Source: JALYNX01 sp963746905 (GTDB lineage: Bacteria; Actinomycetota; Acidimicrobiia; Spongiisociales; ZC4RG35). From it: DNA of 64,000 nt. Made by a program: the position numbers and the translations under genes. The stretch covers positions 186,001 through 250,000 of the forward strand of contig CAVVCY010000002.1 in NCBI GenBank assembly GCA_963746905.1, in the 5' to 3' direction. This document shows positions 15,657-24,758 of the stretch, piece by piece (the stretch's first letter is position 1; each line of letters begins with the position of its first letter). Under the pieces are notes generated by a model, which was given only the letters and a program-made list of their open reading frames with translations, ran no database searches and had not been told where the DNA came from.

Positions 15657-16160
15657 ATGTCTGTGAGAGTGACCGGGAGGCCGCAGATGCCCGACGGCTA
15701 TGGCGTTGTCGACGCTGGCCCGGTGCTGTCGTGGGAGACCGTCGAGCGACGTCTCGTGGACGCAGTCAACTACTGGCTGAGCACTGCACGCCCCGATGGG
15801 CGTCCACACGTGGTGCCGCGTTGGGGCGTCTGGATCGAGGACAAGTTCTTCTATGACGGTTCACCAGCCACCCGCCACTCCCAAAACCTCGAGATGAACC
15901 CGCATTGCGCACTTCATCTCGAAGATGGCACGGAGGTCACCATCGTGGAGGGAGTCTCCACGGTGCCGCCGCCCGTGGTTGGCGATTTTGGAGTGAAGCT
16001 GGCTGACGAATACCGGCGCAAGTACGCCGCATTGGGTTATGCGCCAGAGCCGACGGCGTGGTCGGACGACTCTGCGGGAGGATTGCACGTCCTTGCTCCG
16101 ACCTCGGCGATTGCCTGGTCCCTTTTTCCCAAGGACCTGACCCGTTACGAATTCGACTGA
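15657..16160 (+). CDS. Pyridoxamine 5'-phosphate oxidase-like flavin/F420 protein
   Basis: 167 residues from ATG at 15657. Split-beta-barrel features: VNYWLSTARPDGRPHVVPRWGVWIEDKFFYDG, then NLEMNPHCALHLEDG and EVTIVEGVS. This is the PNPOx-like family common in actinobacteria, which binds FMN, F420 or haem. PdxH activity is unlikely because the diagnostic PLP-site residues are not evident. Substrate unknown; follows gcvT after 11 bases. Confidence 0.8.
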   Translation: MSVRVTGRPQMPDGYGVVDAGPVLSWETVERRLVDAVNYWLSTARPDGRPHVVPRWGVWIEDKFFYDGSPATRHSQNLEMNPHCALHLEDGTEVTIVEGVSTVPPPVVGDFGVKLADEYRRKYAALGYAPEPTAWSDDSAGGLHVLAPTSAIAWSLFPKDLTRYEFD

Positions 16161-16195
16161 CCACACTGGGCGTGGAACAAAGCGAGGAGGGTGAT

Positions 16196-17005
16196 TTGCA
16201 CAGCGTTTCACGGCCCGAGCCCATGGAGGGATTCGGGATCGAACAGGTCAGGGAGTGGTCGCCCGCCGGAGCCCCAACGGGCGTCGTGGTGTTGGTGCAC
16301 GGGATCGCCGAGCACTCCGGGCGGTACGAAAGAACCGGATCGTTGCTCGCCGACGCCGGCTTACTGGTCCGGTCGTTTGATCTGTTCGGATTCGGTGCTT
16401 CGGGTGGGCCGCGTGGTGACATCACCGATTGGAACATCTATCACGACCAGATCGAGCGTCACCTCGCGTGGGCGCGTGGTCAAGACGTCAAAGTCGTCCT
16501 CATGGGGCACTCAATGGGAGGCATCCTCGCCGCCGCTTACGCACTTTCGGGGAGGCCGGCGCCTGACCTGCTGGTGCTGACCGCCCCGGCTTTGGGGGGC
16601 GGCGCTGGATGGCAGAGAGCGCTGGCTGGATTGTTGAGCAAGATCGCCCCGTCGATACCCATTGCCAACTCGTTGAAGGGCGAGCAATTGTCCCGTGACC
16701 CCGCAGTCGGCGAGGCCTATTTCTCCGATCCGTTGGTGTATCCCAAGACCACGCCAAGGTTGGGCGCTGCCTTTTTTGCTGCAATGACTGAGGTGACGAG
16801 GAACGCTCATCGGCTCGACATCCCGACACTCGTCTTGCAGGGTGGGGCCGACACAATCGTCCCGCCGCAGTCGACCGCGATTCTGGGGGAAGTTCCGGGT
16901 GTGGAGCGTCATCTATACCCGGGGCTGCAACACGAGATCCTCAACGAGCCCGAAGGACCGGAGATTGTCGCCGAGATAATCGCCTGGATCAACCTGCACA
17001 TCTGA
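16196..17005 (+). CDS. Alpha/beta hydrolase, monoacylglycerol-lipase-like
   Basis: 269 residues from TTG at 16196, chosen because AGGAGG ends 5 bases upstream. The oxyanion segment VVLVHGIAEHSGRY, nucleophile elbow GHSMGG, the catalytic aspartate in LQGGADTIVPP and histidine in LQHEILNEP are all visible. The HGxxEHSxRY pattern is typical of lysophospholipase / monoacylglycerol lipase (serine aminopeptidase S33) members. Cytoplasmic, no signal peptide. Confidence 0.88.
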   Translation: MHSVSRPEPMEGFGIEQVREWSPAGAPTGVVVLVHGIAEHSGRYERTGSLLADAGLLVRSFDLFGFGASGGPRGDITDWNIYHDQIERHLAWARGQDVKVVLMGHSMGGILAAAYALSGRPAPDLLVLTAPALGGGAGWQRALAGLLSKIAPSIPIANSLKGEQLSRDPAVGEAYFSDPLVYPKTTPRLGAAFFAAMTEVTRNAHRLDIPTLVLQGGADTIVPPQSTAILGEVPGVERHLYPGLQHEILNEPEGPEIVAEIIAWINLHI

Positions 17006-17019
17006 GCCTCCGGCGATTG

Positions 17020-18054
17020 TCAGCCGGCGTCCGCCCAGTTGATCAGGACTTTTCCCGCCTCATGCGAGGCGGCCACATCGAAGGCAGTGTCGAACTCTTC
17101 CACTTCGAAGCGGTGAGTGATGACCGGGGAGATGTCCAGTCCGGCGCCGATCAGGACATTCATCTTGTACCAGGTCTCGAACATCTCCCGCCCATAGATG
17201 CCCTTCAGGTTGAGCATGTTGAAGATCACGATGCTCCAGTCGATGGGATAGGGGTCCGAGGGTATGCCGAGCAAGGCGACATTCGCCCCGTGGATGGTGT
17301 TTTGGAGGATGTCGTCGAGAGCAGCCGACTTGCCGGACATCTCGAGGGCGACATCGAAGCCCTCGGTCATGCCCAGCTCATCCTGGACATCCTGGAGGTC
17401 TTCGAAACGCACATCTACGGCGCGGGTCGCTCCCATCCGTTTGGCGAGCTCGAGGCGATATGGGTTGATGTCGGTGATCACCACATTTCGGGCCCCGGCC
17501 TGCGCCACCACCACTGACGCCATCAGGCCGATGGGGCCGGCACCGGTGATCAACACGTCTTCACCCAGCACCGGAAACTCGAGAGCGGTGTGGACCGCAT
17601 TTCCGAACGGGTCGAATATCGCGGCGATCTCGAAGTCGATTCCGGGTATGTGCCTCCACACGTTGCTTTTTGGGATGGCGACATACTCGGCGAACGCTCC
17701 GGGCAGGTTGACCCCGATGCCCTTGGTGTCGTGGCACAGGTGCCGACGGCCGGCAAGGCAGTTGCGACATCGATTGCACACGACGTGTCCCTCCGCGCCG
17801 ACGACCTCGCCGACTTCGAAACCGGAGACATTGGAGCCGAGCTCGACGATCGTCCCGGAGAACTCGTGCCCGATCGTCATCGGGACCGGGATCGTCGCCT
17901 GAGCCCAATCGTCCCAGTTGTAGATGTGGAGATCGGTCCCACAGATACCTGTGGTATGAACCCGGACCAGAACGTCATCGGCGCCGATGTTCGGCTCTTC
18001 GACGTCGTCGAGGCGGAGGCCTCGCTCGTCGGCGTGTTTGACCAAAGCTTTCAT
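17020..18054 (-). CDS. tdh: L-threonine 3-dehydrogenase
   Basis: 344 residues (E. coli 341). Zn-dependent medium-chain dehydrogenase: catalytic C38 in TGICGTDLHIYNWDDW, H63-E64 in GHEFSG, structural-zinc cysteines in CNRCRNCLAGRRHLC and the NAD fold GAGPIGLMASVVV. It oxidises threonine to 2-amino-3-ketobutyrate, which is cleaved to glycine, thus linking to the glycine-cleavage genes nearby. The ATG at 18054 overlaps the add stop as ATGA and gives the family start MKALVK; another ATG lies two codons upstream. Kbl is not in the window. Confidence 0.92.
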   Translation of the reverse strand: MKALVKHADERGLRLDDVEEPNIGADDVLVRVHTTGICGTDLHIYNWDDWAQATIPVPMTIGHEFSGTIVELGSNVSGFEVGEVVGAEGHVVCNRCRNCLAGRRHLCHDTKGIGVNLPGAFAEYVAIPKSNVWRHIPGIDFEIAAIFDPFGNAVHTALEFPVLGEDVLITGAGPIGLMASVVVAQAGARNVVITDINPYRLELAKRMGATRAVDVRFEDLQDVQDELGMTEGFDVALEMSGKSAALDDILQNTIHGANVALLGIPSDPYPIDWSIVIFNMLNLKGIYGREMFETWYKMNVLIGAGLDISPVITHRFEVEEFDTAFDVAASHEAGKVLINWADAG

Positions 18055-19118
18055 CGCCATGCTCTCTCGATGTCGGCTCCGGCGGTGGTGTACGCCGGGG
18101 CGACGCTGTCCTCCCACAAGCTCGCCTTGGACTCCCATGAGCAAAAGGCAGCGTCCAGGCTGTGCCACGTGACTCGGGCGAGGTCCGTGATGTCGAACCC
18201 GTGGTGCTTCGTGACAAAGTCGAATTCATCGCTCATGGAGGTAGCACTCATCAGTCGGTTGTCAGTGCTCAGTGTGACATTGAAGCCCGCGCGATAGAGG
18301 GCTCCCACCGGGTGGTCTTTTGCAGTGATACCGCTGGTCGCCATATTCGAGGCGGGGCACATCTCCAATGGCATCCGCCGATCTCGTATCCGCTGGGCGA
18401 CCTTGCCCAGCTTCACGATCTCCCCGTCCTCGACCACGCAATCCTCGACCAGTTCGACGCCGTGGCCGAGACGCTCGGCTCCGCAGGAATCCATGGCTGA
18501 AGCCATATAGGCGACCCCGTACCCAGCGGCGTGCTCACCGGCGTGGATGGTCACCCGCAGTCCTTCGGATCGAGCCAGTCGGAGGGCGGGAAGGTGGTCA
18601 ACGGGTGGAAAGCCTGCCTCGGGGCCTGCGAGGTCGAATCCCACAACCCCGAGATATCGGGTCGCCGCGGCGACCCGAGCCAGTTCGAGGCTGTCGTCCC
18701 AATGACGGAGGGCGTCGATGATCAGGCCCCACCTGAGACCGGTCTCTTGTTCGCCCATGGCCAAGCCGGAGGCGGCCGCCTGGATCACGCGCTCGACGCT
18801 GGTTCCCTCCCTGGTGTTCAGGGATGGGCAAAAGCGGATCTCCGCGTAGACGACCCCATCGGCACTGAGATCGACCGAGGCTTCGTAGGCAACCCGCTCG
18901 ATTGCCTCGGGGGCCTGCATGACTCCGATGGTGTGGGTGAAGGCCTCCAGATAGCGCTCCAAGGAGCCGGAATCGGTCTGATGAAACCATGCGGCGAGGT
19001 CATCGACGGTGCCTGCCGGGAGATTCCGGTATCCATGCTGCTCCGCCAGTTCCAGGACCGTGTTGGGGCGAAGTCCACCATCGAGATGGTCGTGCAGAAG
19101 CACCGATGGCAGGGGCAT
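18051..19118 (-). CDS. add: Adenosine deaminase
   Basis: 355 residues. Amidohydrolase with metal ligands HDHLDGG near the N-terminus, the catalytic HAGEHAAGYG, the ERLGHGVELV strand and STDNRLMS, where the conserved aspartate is kept although the usual DDP becomes DNR. It converts adenosine to inosine for salvage through Hpt. First gene of the add-tdh pair, stop and start overlapping by four bases; divergent from the PDZ lipoprotein gene. Confidence 0.92.
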   Translation of the reverse strand: MPLPSVLLHDHLDGGLRPNTVLELAEQHGYRNLPAGTVDDLAAWFHQTDSGSLERYLEAFTHTIGVMQAPEAIERVAYEASVDLSADGVVYAEIRFCPSLNTREGTSVERVIQAAASGLAMGEQETGLRWGLIIDALRHWDDSLELARVAAATRYLGVVGFDLAGPEAGFPPVDHLPALRLARSEGLRVTIHAGEHAAGYGVAYMASAMDSCGAERLGHGVELVEDCVVEDGEIVKLGKVAQRIRDRRMPLEMCPASNMATSGITAKDHPVGALYRAGFNVTLSTDNRLMSATSMSDEFDFVTKHHGFDITDLARVTWHSLDAAFCSWESKASLWEDSVAPAYTTAGADIERAWR

Positions 19119-19171
19119 TTCGTCACGCTAGTCACGAGAGTTATCAAGCCTGCCACCGGTACGCTGTCGGC

Positions 19172-20428
19172 GTGCCTAGAGCCTCTGTGACAGTCCTGAC
19201 GGCCGTTCTGCTCGGTGCGTGCATGGCGGCACCACCAGAGCGAGGCTCATTGCCCGACGTCGGAGAAGCGCTCGATCCGCCGCTTGCTTGCGCCTTCTTT
19301 GTGGGCCCACCGCAGGGCGTATCGGTGGCCGAGGTGCTGAACGACACCGGAGCTGACGGCGTGCTCGAGGCCGGCGACGTGATCACTTCCATCAACGGCG
19401 CGGAGACAATCGACCAAGAGGCGTTGCGAGATGCTCTAGCTGAGGAGTCCGTCGGCGATTCGATCCATCTCGAGTTACTCCGCGACGGGACCGAGGCAAC
19501 GGCCGACATGGTCCTGGGGCCTAACCCCGATGACCCCGAACGTCCCTACATGGGGGTGATGATCCGAACCGCCTATGAGCGCCTGGAGCCCGCCGATGCC
19601 GAAGATGTGATCCCCGATGTCGATACCGCTAGGGCCGTGGCAGTCGGGGGCGTCCTCTATGGCGTCGAACCAGGCGAAGTGCTGTGGTCGAACACCGGAG
19701 TGGGTATCTCAGACGAGATCAACTGGGTGGCGACCAGCGAGAGCGTCTACAGCCTCGGGACCGGAGATGAGAAGGTTCTGACCGACCTGATCAGTGGCGA
19801 GGTCATCGACTATCCGGTCGTCGACGGCTGGGCTCCGGCCCGTCTGATCGGATCCATCGATGACGACATCCTGCTGGCCGTCACCCAGGAAGTACCCGAC
19901 CAACCCGAGCTGGTGGCCGTGGCGACCTCGAGAGTCGACCCCGGGACGGGCGTCACGGAATGGATCGAGCCGATCAGCGACGGTTTCGGGGTTCCGGTGA
20001 CCGCCTGGGCGTCCCCGGATGGCAAATTCATCACGATTGGGGGCATCGAGGCCGACACCGCGGCGCTCACCGGGGTGGACATGCTCACGTCGGACGGAGT
20101 GACAGCCGGCCTGGACGACCTGCTTGCACTTGGGACTCCCATCGGGTGGCTGGACGAGAAGACCGCGGTGTTTCGGACCTCCGCCACGACGGTCTCCAAA
20201 GTGAATGCGGTGACCGGGAACGTCACCGAGGTCACTCTCGATGACGCATTGGAAGGGGTTCCCTTGTACGCGGTCGCCGATGGCCACAGCGTCCTTGCGG
20301 TCAGCGACCGGTCCCTCTTGTTGGACGACCTGACGACCGACAGTGAGCTGCGGGTTTTGGCAGAGAATTGCTCGATCGGCAGGGTGGGGGATACGGGTTG
20401 GCGACCCGAGTCTGGTCAGTCTGCTTGA
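19172..20428 (+). CDS. PDZ-domain lipoprotein of unknown function
   Basis: 418 residues from GTG at 19172. Short lipoprotein signal with lipobox LGAC (C17). A PDZ domain lies at roughly residues 35-125: the GVLEAGDVITSINGAETIDQEALRDAL segment is the carboxylate-binding PDZ core; no protease domain follows. The rest (about 150-415) is a beta-rich repeat region with WVATSESVYSLGTG and WASPDGKFITIGG, resembling a beta-propeller. It converges with the FtsH-like gene, overlapping it by 13 bases; a membrane-proteostasis link is only inference. Confidence 0.75.
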   Translation: MPRASVTVLTAVLLGACMAAPPERGSLPDVGEALDPPLACAFFVGPPQGVSVAEVLNDTGADGVLEAGDVITSINGAETIDQEALRDALAEESVGDSIHLELLRDGTEATADMVLGPNPDDPERPYMGVMIRTAYERLEPADAEDVIPDVDTARAVAVGGVLYGVEPGEVLWSNTGVGISDEINWVATSESVYSLGTGDEKVLTDLISGEVIDYPVVDGWAPARLIGSIDDDILLAVTQEVPDQPELVAVATSRVDPGTGVTEWIEPISDGFGVPVTAWASPDGKFITIGGIEADTAALTGVDMLTSDGVTAGLDDLLALGTPIGWLDEKTAVFRTSATTVSKVNAVTGNVTEVTLDDALEGVPLYAVADGHSVLAVSDRSLLLDDLTTDSELRVLAENCSIGRVGDTGWRPESGQSA

Positions 20429-22785
20429 CCGGCTTCGACTTCTTCCGGTTCGGGGTCCGGTTCGGCTTTCGCTGACCCGTCCTCGGCCGGTTTGCCATTG
20501 CTCGGTGCTGCACCTGAAGATCGCCCTGCCTTCGTGAGCGCATCCCGGCTCCTGACCCCGGCCACCTCGTCGGATACCGCCTGCCAGCCCTTGGGTTGGC
20601 GCATGGTGCGCGACCCGGGATCGGACCCCATGATCTCGGCGACTTCTTCACCCGAGATCTGCTTCTTCTCCTCGAGGACGGCCGCCAGTTCCAGCACTTT
20701 GTCCTCATGCTCGCCCAGCAAAGCGGCAACCTTGTTGTAGAGCACCGTGAGTCGCTCTTCGATCTGCTCCCGCCGCTCCCGCATAGCGGTGGACACCGGG
20801 TTGGCCGGCCCACCCATTTCGTTGGAGAGGGTGCCACTGGTGGACGAGATGCTCTTGCCCATGCCCCAAGAGCCTTCCATCAGGGCGGCCACAGTCGAGG
20901 CGTTCTGCAGGTCGGATGAGACCCCGGAACTGTTGTCCCCTTCGAAGAAGAGCCGCTCTCCTGCGAGGGACGCCAGCGAGACCATGATGTCGTTCTCGTA
21001 TTCCGACTTCCACTCCAAGAAGCGCTCCTCTTCACCCATGCTCTTCACCATCCCCAGGGTGCCAGGTCGCTTCTCGATGGACACGATGTCGATCCGGCGA
21101 TGGGCCCGCAGGAGGTGAGCCGTCACGGCGTGGCAGGCCTCATGGACCGCGACCGCATGGCGTTCGCGTTGGATGTAGTCGACGTCCTCTGGCGGACCCA
21201 GCTCCTTGAGCGACTTGGCCCTCCAGACATCGGGCCACTCGATCGATTCCCTCCCGGCGCGGACGGCAATGATCAGGGCTTCGTTGATGAGGTCCTTGAT
21301 GCTGGCTCCCGAGTAGTACGGGGTGATGACCGCAAGTTGGTCGACCTGTTCCGGGGTGAGGTTGTGCTCCACCTTGTCCAGGTAGCCAACGATGGTCTGC
21401 TTGCGGCCCTCCTTGGAGGGGTATCCCACCTTGTAGATGCGGTCGATCCTTCCCGGCCGCAACATCGCCTCGTCCAGGGCATTGGGCATGTTGGTGGCCA
21501 TGATGTGGAGGATCCGGTACTTGGGTGGGGGCTTGGGCCGGAACCCGAACATCTTGCGGAACTTGTTGGTGATCCCGCGGGGCTTGGTGAGGCCGTTCAT
21601 TTCGGTTAGAAGCGCCTGGAGGGTGCCCATCCCGCCGCCGCCGCCCGCCATCCCGCCCATCATGATCCGGTCGATCCAGCCCTTCTTCGGCTGGTCCTCG
21701 GCGGCCGCCGGAATGGTCTGGCTCCAGTACTGGACAAGTGCCGCCTGAGTCTGAGCGCCCATGAAGCCGAAGCCGTTGCAGGTCAGGCCCAGGTCGGCTT
21801 CTGACATCCCGAACTGGCCCTGGGGGGAGCCCATACCGGTCCTCGAGCCGAGGGCGTCAGCCTCGTCGAAAAACACGATCACGCCGCCGTGGCGAAGGCT
21901 GAGCTTGCGCAACTTTCGATAGAGGCTCTTGACCTTCAGGACGCCTATCCCCATGAACATGTTTATGAAGGCGCCTGGCTCGACGAAGACATAGGGCCGG
22001 CCCGTCTCCCCGGCGATGGCTTGGGCCATCAGAGTCTTCCCGGTGCCCGGCGGTCCCCAGAGCAGGATCCCGCCCGGGATATACCCGCCCTTCTTCTCGA
22101 TCTCATCGGGCTTCTCGAGGAAGGCGATGTTCTCCTTGATGAGGTCCAAGACATGATCCTGCCCCCATACGTCATCGAAGCGGGTGGTTACCTCCTCGGG
22201 GAGGATGACGTCCATGCCGCCCCTGGAAAGCAGCCAGAAGATGCCCAAGAACTGGAACGCGACGAAGAAGAAGCCGAACATCAATTGGAAGGCAAAGGGG
22301 AGGACCCCCACGATCAGGCGGGGGAGCTCGACGATCGCCTGGACCACGCCTTGGACTTCGGGGACGAAGTAGTCGACGAGCAACCCGATGATGAACAGGT
22401 AGAGGGCCCAGCGGAAAAATCTTCCCACCCGGAAACGGGTCCACGGCTTGAAGTGGCTCTCGCTCCAGCGCTGGACGCCGCCGAAGATGCTGTCCTGCCA
22501 GAACGAGTTGTAAGCGGCGGAGCGCTCCGAGAACCAGTAATGAATCTGGCGGATGCACTCGAGGATGAAAATGGTCCCCAGGATCCGGCCGGTCGTTGAC
22601 GAGAAGAATTCGGCGGCCACGTCCCAAAAACTCAGGAATCCGAGGTCGTCGGAGCCGGCGATGATCGCCGTCATCACCACGGCGAGAAAGATCAGGAACT
22701 TGATCCGGTCCCACGTGTCGAGACGTCGCCTGGTCTGGCGGATGTCCCGCTTTCTTGTGTTCAGGCTCTCTTGTTCACCAGCCAT
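20416..22785 (-). CDS. FtsH-like membrane AAA+ metalloprotease, divergent
   Basis: 789 residues. Three or four hydrophobic segments fill residues 25-205, unlike the two of classic FtsH. The AAA domain has Walker A GPPGTGKT (about 240), pore motif MFMGIG, Walker B VIVFFDEADAL, and the arginine-finger region LRPGRIDR. Between Walker B and that region is an insertion of about 100 residues including a Gly/Met-rich stretch (MMGGMAGGGGGMG). The M41 zinc site HEACH (about 547-551) and a third ligand candidate in SSDLQNAS are present, so it should be active. The C-terminal tail is acidic. It is likely a second FtsH paralogue; its N-terminus overlaps the upstream lipoprotein gene. Confidence 0.85.
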   Translation of the reverse strand: MAGEQESLNTRKRDIRQTRRRLDTWDRIKFLIFLAVVMTAIIAGSDDLGFLSFWDVAAEFFSSTTGRILGTIFILECIRQIHYWFSERSAAYNSFWQDSIFGGVQRWSESHFKPWTRFRVGRFFRWALYLFIIGLLVDYFVPEVQGVVQAIVELPRLIVGVLPFAFQLMFGFFFVAFQFLGIFWLLSRGGMDVILPEEVTTRFDDVWGQDHVLDLIKENIAFLEKPDEIEKKGGYIPGGILLWGPPGTGKTLMAQAIAGETGRPYVFVEPGAFINMFMGIGVLKVKSLYRKLRKLSLRHGGVIVFFDEADALGSRTGMGSPQGQFGMSEADLGLTCNGFGFMGAQTQAALVQYWSQTIPAAAEDQPKKGWIDRIMMGGMAGGGGGMGTLQALLTEMNGLTKPRGITNKFRKMFGFRPKPPPKYRILHIMATNMPNALDEAMLRPGRIDRIYKVGYPSKEGRKQTIVGYLDKVEHNLTPEQVDQLAVITPYYSGASIKDLINEALIIAVRAGRESIEWPDVWRAKSLKELGPPEDVDYIQRERHAVAVHEACHAVTAHLLRAHRRIDIVSIEKRPGTLGMVKSMGEEERFLEWKSEYENDIMVSLASLAGERLFFEGDNSSGVSSDLQNASTVAALMEGSWGMGKSISSTSGTLSNEMGGPANPVSTAMRERREQIEERLTVLYNKVAALLGEHEDKVLELAAVLEEKKQISGEEVAEIMGSDPGSRTMRQPKGWQAVSDEVAGVRSRDALTKAGRSSGAAPSNGKPAEDGSAKAEPDPEPEEVEAGQAD

Positions 22786-23393
22786 GAGTCAACCACTCCC
22801 ACAATCGTGTCCTGGTGCGATACAAAGCACTCCCGGCTGCAGCCTGCGATCATCGAGTACATCCTGGTGTCCTCAGGATTGGACACCGCGATCAGATAGG
22901 CAACTCCCTGGTTCTGACCGGCCTCGTCTTCGAAGGAGACGAGCACTCTGACCCCGTCGAACCCCCCACCAAACGAGAAGTCCTCCTTTTGCAGTTCCTG
23001 GCTATTGGCCAGGTTGTAATAGGGGAGAACCGACTGCGTGAGCACGGCTCGAGAAAGGAAGTCTTTCTCGGCCTGTCCTATCTGACGAACGGACATCAGC
23101 CCGATGGGATACTCGGACTCGGGCAAGGCACGGCTGAGGTGTGCGACGTCCCGGACCGGGTCGCCGTCGAATCCGATGCCGCTCACCGGGGGAAAGGTGA
23201 GGCCTTGCACCTGCTCGTCGAAAGGCAGGTCATCGAGTGAGGAAAGCTCCGACAACTGGTACGTGTGCCATTGCTCCGGGATTTGGAACCGGCCCAGACG
23301 CTCGTCATCGGTATAGGTGATGACACTCGCTGAGTCGCCGCCACAGGCGGAAATCAGCAGGATCGCGGTTGTCAGCACCAACAGATGCCGCAC
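22761..23393 (-). CDS. Hypothetical lipoprotein upstream of the FtsH-like gene
   Basis: 210 residues from GTG at 23393. Signal MRHLLVLTTAILLISAC with the lipidated cysteine at residue 17. The mature domain (IPEQWHTYQLSEL ... GVAYLIAVSNPEDTRMYSMIAGCS) resembles small PsbP/LpqN-like lipoprotein domains in its pattern of strands, but no family is certain. Two cysteines near the end (CSRECF) may form a disulfide. It overlaps the FtsH-like gene by 25 bases, indicating an operon. Confidence 0.75.
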   Translation of the reverse strand: MRHLLVLTTAILLISACGGDSASVITYTDDERLGRFQIPEQWHTYQLSELSSLDDLPFDEQVQGLTFPPVSGIGFDGDPVRDVAHLSRALPESEYPIGLMSVRQIGQAEKDFLSRAVLTQSVLPYYNLANSQELQKEDFSFGGGFDGVRVLVSFEDEAGQNQGVAYLIAVSNPEDTRMYSMIAGCSRECFVSHQDTIVGVVDSWLVNKRA

Positions 23394-23500
23394 CGAGCGT
23401 GACGACAGAGAAAGCCTGATGCGAACAGACTATCCGCCGATCGCAGTTGCGGGAGATCAGGGCCGCAGTTCGGTTCGACGTGTGGCACGATGACGCCGTG

Positions 23501-24025
23501 ATGGAGACCCACGCTGGAAAGCTCCTGGTGGCAACCCCGATGCTGATCGACCCCCATTTCTGGCGAACCGTGATCTTCATGCTCCAGCACGACGAGGAAG
23601 GGACCGTCGGCCTCGTCCTCAACCGACCTACCCCTGAACTCGTGGTCGACCATCTCCCGGAGTGGATTGCGGGCAAGAGCGATCCCCAGCGCCTGTTCTA
23701 CGGAGGGCCTGTGGAGCCGGAGATGGCCATCGCGCTTGGGCCCGGTGGGGTGGGAGAACAAACGATGCTGCCTGGAGTCACATTGGTCGACCTGTCGACG
23801 AACCCGCCTACCGATCCGGCCCGGATCCGGGTGTACTCCGGGTATGCGGGTTGGGGGGCGGGCCAGCTCGAGGCCGAGATTGCCGAAGGGTCGTGGTATT
23901 TGGTCCAGGCGTCCCCAGACGACCCGTTCGACCGGCCTGAGGGCCAGTGGGCACGGATTCTCCGACGACAGAATGGCTATCTGGCCCTGGTATCGACGTT
24001 TCCCGTCGACGTGGCCCTGAATTGA
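23501..24025 (+). CDS. YqgE/AlgH family protein
   Basis: 174 residues from ATG at 23501 (GTG one codon earlier is also possible). Contains GKLLVATPMLIDPHFWRTVIFMLQHDEEGTVGLVLNRPT, LFYGGPVEP and RVYSGYAGWGAGQLEAEIAEGSWY, all diagnostic of the UPF0301/AlgH family. Function unknown; redox or transcription roles have been proposed for homologues. 28 bases before rnhB in the same direction. Confidence 0.92.
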   Translation: METHAGKLLVATPMLIDPHFWRTVIFMLQHDEEGTVGLVLNRPTPELVVDHLPEWIAGKSDPQRLFYGGPVEPEMAIALGPGGVGEQTMLPGVTLVDLSTNPPTDPARIRVYSGYAGWGAGQLEAEIAEGSWYLVQASPDDPFDRPEGQWARILRRQNGYLALVSTFPVDVALN

Positions 24026-24053
24026 CCCTGCGCCGACCTACCCTCCGACCCGG

Positions 24054-24758
24054 ATGACCAGTGTCACCGCTCCAAAACTGCGGCCAAGCCTGAAGCGCAA
24101 GGCGCCTGGCCTCGAAGTGGAGCGGTCATTGTGGGCGGCTGGCTCCCCGATCGTGGTCGGTGTCGATGAGGTCGGACGAGGCTCGTGGGCGGGCCCGCTG
24201 ACCATTGGCGCAGCCGTGGTCCCTTCGACGACCAGGGTCTACAAGATCCGTGATTCGAAGATGCTCAACGAGGACGAGCGAGAGGCGCTGTTCGACCGGA
24301 TCGCGGGATGGTGTGATGCTTGGGCGGTGGGGCATGCCAGTCCCGCCGAATGCGACGAGCTCGGGATGTCAGAGGCGCAGCGTCTCGCGGCCCGCCGCGC
24401 TCTGGACAGTCTCGGCGTGACGCCGAGCCAGGTGATCGTTGACGGGAATTGGGACTTCGTTGGGGGAGCGAAGCGGATCGTTCGCGGCGATGCCAGCTCG
24501 CTCTCGATCGCTGCGGCATCGATCCTCGCAAAAGTGAGCCGGGACCGAATCATGAGGTCGACCGCAGACAACTTCCCCGGGTACAACTTCGAAGCCAACA
24601 AGGGGTATCCCTGCCCCATCCACAAGGCGGCCCTCCAGGCTTGGGGCCCGACGTCGATCCACAGGCGCTCATGGGTCTTCATGGATCACCTGATGTGGAA
24701 CGGCTTGACACGAATGCAGCGCCCAGAGCCTCAGCTGACGCTCGACTTCGAGTCCTGA
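24054..24758 (+). CDS. rnhB: Ribonuclease HII
   Basis: 234 residues. Cleaves RNA in RNA-DNA hybrids and removes misincorporated ribonucleotides. The catalytic motif GVDEVGRGSWAGP carries D38 and E39; further acidic residues occur in IVDGNWDF and in SILAKVSRDR. The C-terminal YGWxxNKGYxxxxH motif is present as NFEANKGYPCPIHKAAL. Its 3' end overlaps the convergent GMC gene by 28 bases. Confidence 0.94.
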   Translation: MTSVTAPKLRPSLKRKAPGLEVERSLWAAGSPIVVGVDEVGRGSWAGPLTIGAAVVPSTTRVYKIRDSKMLNEDEREALFDRIAGWCDAWAVGHASPAECDELGMSEAQRLAARRALDSLGVTPSQVIVDGNWDFVGGAKRIVRGDASSLSIAAASILAKVSRDRIMRSTADNFPGYNFEANKGYPCPIHKAALQAWGPTSIHRRSWVFMDHLMWNGLTRMQRPEPQLTLDFES

